Source: Actinomycetota bacterium (lineage in GTDB: Bacteria; Actinomycetota; Thermoleophilia; Gaiellales; Gaiellaceae). Taken from it: a DNA stretch of 64,000 bases. The notes below the pieces were generated by a model. That model did not search any database, was not told the origin of the DNA, and was given only the letters and a program-made list of their open reading frames with translations. The stretch spans positions 42,744-106,743 of the forward strand of contig JACDEU010000001.1 of NCBI GenBank assembly GCA_013816245.1. Reading direction: 5' to 3'. The position numbers were made by a program, and so were the translations under genes. Of the stretch, positions 62,926-64,000 are shown piece by piece. Each line of letters begins with the position of its first letter. Position 1 is the stretch's first letter.

Positions 62926-62958
62926 CCGCCGTAGGTAGCGCGGGCGGCCGGGATCGCT

Positions 62959-62964
62959 TAGATT
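62959..62964 (+). promoter_or_regulatory. leaderless promoter of the DUF2231 gene (TAGATT)
   Basis: TAGATT is followed after 8 nt by ATG 62973. Confidence 0.5.
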
Positions 62965-62972
62965 CCCGGTTG

Positions 62973-63497
62973 ATGAAGCTCAGCTATTTCTGGCGTGGAC
63001 TTCCCGGGCACCCGATTCATCCGCCTCTGACCGGCGCAACGATCGGCGCGTTCACGTTCGCGACGGTCGCAGGCCTCGCCGAAGTCACGGGCATCACGGA
63101 GAACTCGGGTGCTTACGGCTGGTGGATCGCGCTGGTCTTCGGTCTGATTGTGACGGTCCCGACTGCGCTGACCGGACTACTCGACTGGCTCTCGATCGAG
63201 CGGGGCACCGAGCTCTGGAAGACAGCGACGTCCCACATGATCGCGATGCTCTCCGCGACGGTCTTCTTCGCGTTGGCGGCGATCTTCGGCCACGCCGCGT
63301 ACAAGCACGGCGATACGAGCAGCGGCGCCTACACGCTCACCGTGATCGGCTTCCTCCTGGAGACTCTCGGCGGCTGGCTCGGCGGAGCCGTCGTCTACGT
63401 GCACGGCATGCGCGTGCTCAATCTCGTGCGTGAGCCCGCGGGACGGGCGGTCTCGCCCATCCCGCACGCTGAAAAGGAACGAGCCGAGGGAAGCTAG
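62973..63497 (+). CDS. DUF2231-family membrane protein
   Basis: A 174-residue protein with four transmembrane segments. GLPGHPIHPPLTGATIGAF carries the HPxHP-like motif characteristic of DUF2231, and GGWLGGAVVYVHGMRVLN follows the last segment; the conserved histidines suggest metal or haem binding. Its function is unknown. ATG 62973 is preferred over TTG 62970. The stop shares CTAG (63494-63497) with convergent thioredoxin. Confidence 0.83.
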   Translation: MKLSYFWRGLPGHPIHPPLTGATIGAFTFATVAGLAEVTGITENSGAYGWWIALVFGLIVTVPTALTGLLDWLSIERGTELWKTATSHMIAMLSATVFFALAAIFGHAAYKHGDTSSGAYTLTVIGFLLETLGGWLGGAVVYVHGMRVLNLVREPAGRAVSPIPHAEKERAEGS

Positions 63498-63820
63498 GTC
63501 TCGGAGTCGGTCAGCCCCAAGGCTCGCTCAAGAGCAGGCTTCGGCTGAGCCCCGATCGCCGCTCCGGCGGGCTCGCCGTCCTTGAAGAGGATCATCGTCG
63601 GGATCGACTGGACCCCGAAGCGCTGAGAGAGCGCCGGCTGCTCGTCGATGTTCACCTTGACGAGCTTCACGTCACCGTTTCGTTCTTCCACGATCCGGTC
63701 GAGCACGGGCGCGACGGCGTGGCACGGGCCGCACCATTCCGCCCAGAAGTCGACGATCACGGGCTTGTCGCTCTGAAGGACTTCCTCTTCGAAGCTCTGT
63801 TCGGTCACTGCGGTTGTCAT
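63494..63820 (-). CDS. trxA: thioredoxin
   Basis: A 108-residue dithiol oxidoreductase. The active site is Cys30-Gly-Pro-Cys33 in VDFWAEWCGPCHAVAPVL, and the cis-Pro lies in FGVQSIPTMILF. The ATG has an AAAGGA ribosome binding site at five bases, so unlike many genes here it has a leader. It could reduce the selenoperoxiredoxin encoded 6 kb away, but that is inference. Confidence 0.96.
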   Translation of the reverse strand: MTTAVTEQSFEEEVLQSDKPVIVDFWAEWCGPCHAVAPVLDRIVEERNGDVKLVKVNIDEQPALSQRFGVQSIPTMILFKDGEPAGAAIGAQPKPALERALGLTDSET

Positions 63821-63892
63821 CGGATCCTTTCTAACGGATTCATCGCTCGTACCCAGAGTTCAACGCTTCGGAACGTCCGTTTCTTCCATCCC

Positions 63893-63898
63893 TACAAT
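63893..63898 (+). promoter_or_regulatory. leaderless promoter of ileS (TACAAT)
   Basis: TACAAT, a near-consensus -10 box, is followed after 7 nt by GTG 63906. Confidence 0.6.
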
Positions 63899-63905
63899 CG
63901 GCCAG

Positions 63906-64000
63906 GTGTTCGAGGCGCTGCCGCAGTATCCAGATCACCCCGCCCTCGAGGAGGAGATCCTCGCGTGGTGGGACGAGGAACGGATCTTCGACCAGCTGCG
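63906..64000 (+). CDS. ileS: isoleucyl-tRNA synthetase, N-terminal start (3' end outside window)
   Basis: Only 31 codons are visible. The translation starts MFEALPQYPDHPALEEEILA and continues WWDEERIFDQL. This matches the N-terminus of class I synthetases, where P-x-x-P-x-L-E-E-E-x-L-x-x-W precedes the catalytic domain, and IleS fits best. ValS or another class I enzyme cannot be fully excluded. Confidence 0.72.
   Translation, partial: MFEALPQYPDHPALEEEILAWWDEERIFDQL

Noticed and set aside
63821..63905. T-box leader upstream of ileS
   Set aside because: The space is only 85 bp, and a near-consensus -10 box 7 nt before the start indicates a leaderless transcript.

Overview
The window is 64 kb of very compact, high-GC DNA that looks like an ordinary chromosomal stretch of an actinobacterium. 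Gene content (a LacI-controlled maltodextrin operon, HU, holo-ACP synthase, NnrD/E, Alr, GuaB/GuaA, L13/S9/GlmM/GlmS, an AhpE-type peroxiredoxin) together with many leaderless promoters fits Actinomycetota. Class Thermoleophilia (Gaiellales or Solirubrobacterales) is my best guess, made by inference without any database comparison. I see no rRNA, tRNA, insertion sequence, prophage or CRISPR array.

Layout. 1-1.2 kb: the 3' end of homogentisate dioxygenase and a cysteine hydrolase. 1.2-13.1 kb: a LacI regulator divergent from a binding protein, two permeases, a cytoplasmic GH13, an ATPase, a GH15 and a secreted GH13, which together degrade starch outside the cell, import maltodextrins and hydrolyse them inside. 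13.1-14.7 kb: a molybdenum-cofactor oxidoreductase, a flavin reductase and a zinc-ribbon protein. 14.7-21.4 kb: a fatty acid desaturase, a five-gene repair/detoxification operon (AlkA, GNAT, GST, hydrolase, sulfurtransferase), and a GATase/DUF72 pair. 21.5-25.2 kb: secreted proteins. 25.2-36.98 kb: housekeeping genes (murI, rph, rdgB, pyrE, HU, pyrF, dacA, pfkB family, guaB, guaA). 37.2-45.7 kb: acylphosphatase, nitroreductase, a sialidase-like protein, a UDG-like protein, rplM-rpsI-glmM-glmS, aquaporin and STAS. 45.7-51.1 kb: ArfB, HAD, acpS-nnrDE-alr, a methyltransferase and an SDR. 51.1-64 kb: a large subtilase, fabI, a membrane protein, a peroxiredoxin, a glutamate-cysteine-ligase-like enzyme, small hydrolases, a lipid kinase, thioredoxin and the start of ileS.

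The main discovery candidate is at 57126-57584 on the minus strand. The peroxiredoxin reading frame is interrupted by one in-frame TGA, exactly at the peroxidatic cysteine position (residue 45, as in AhpE). A 7-bp stem with a 5-nt loop lies 21 nt downstream, as expected of a bacterial SECIS element. The protein contains no cysteine. I read it as a selenocysteine peroxiredoxin that conventional gene calling would cut to its last 104 residues.

Gene expression is also distinctive. Many unlinked genes have a TANNNT -10 box 6-9 nt before the start codon (leaderless mRNAs). Operons are chained by ATGA/GTGA/TTGA overlaps. Four convergent pairs share a palindromic CTAG or TTAA stop, and one divergent pair shares a CATG start. 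Three genes (alkA, a nitroreductase, an SDR) appear to begin at non-standard codons.
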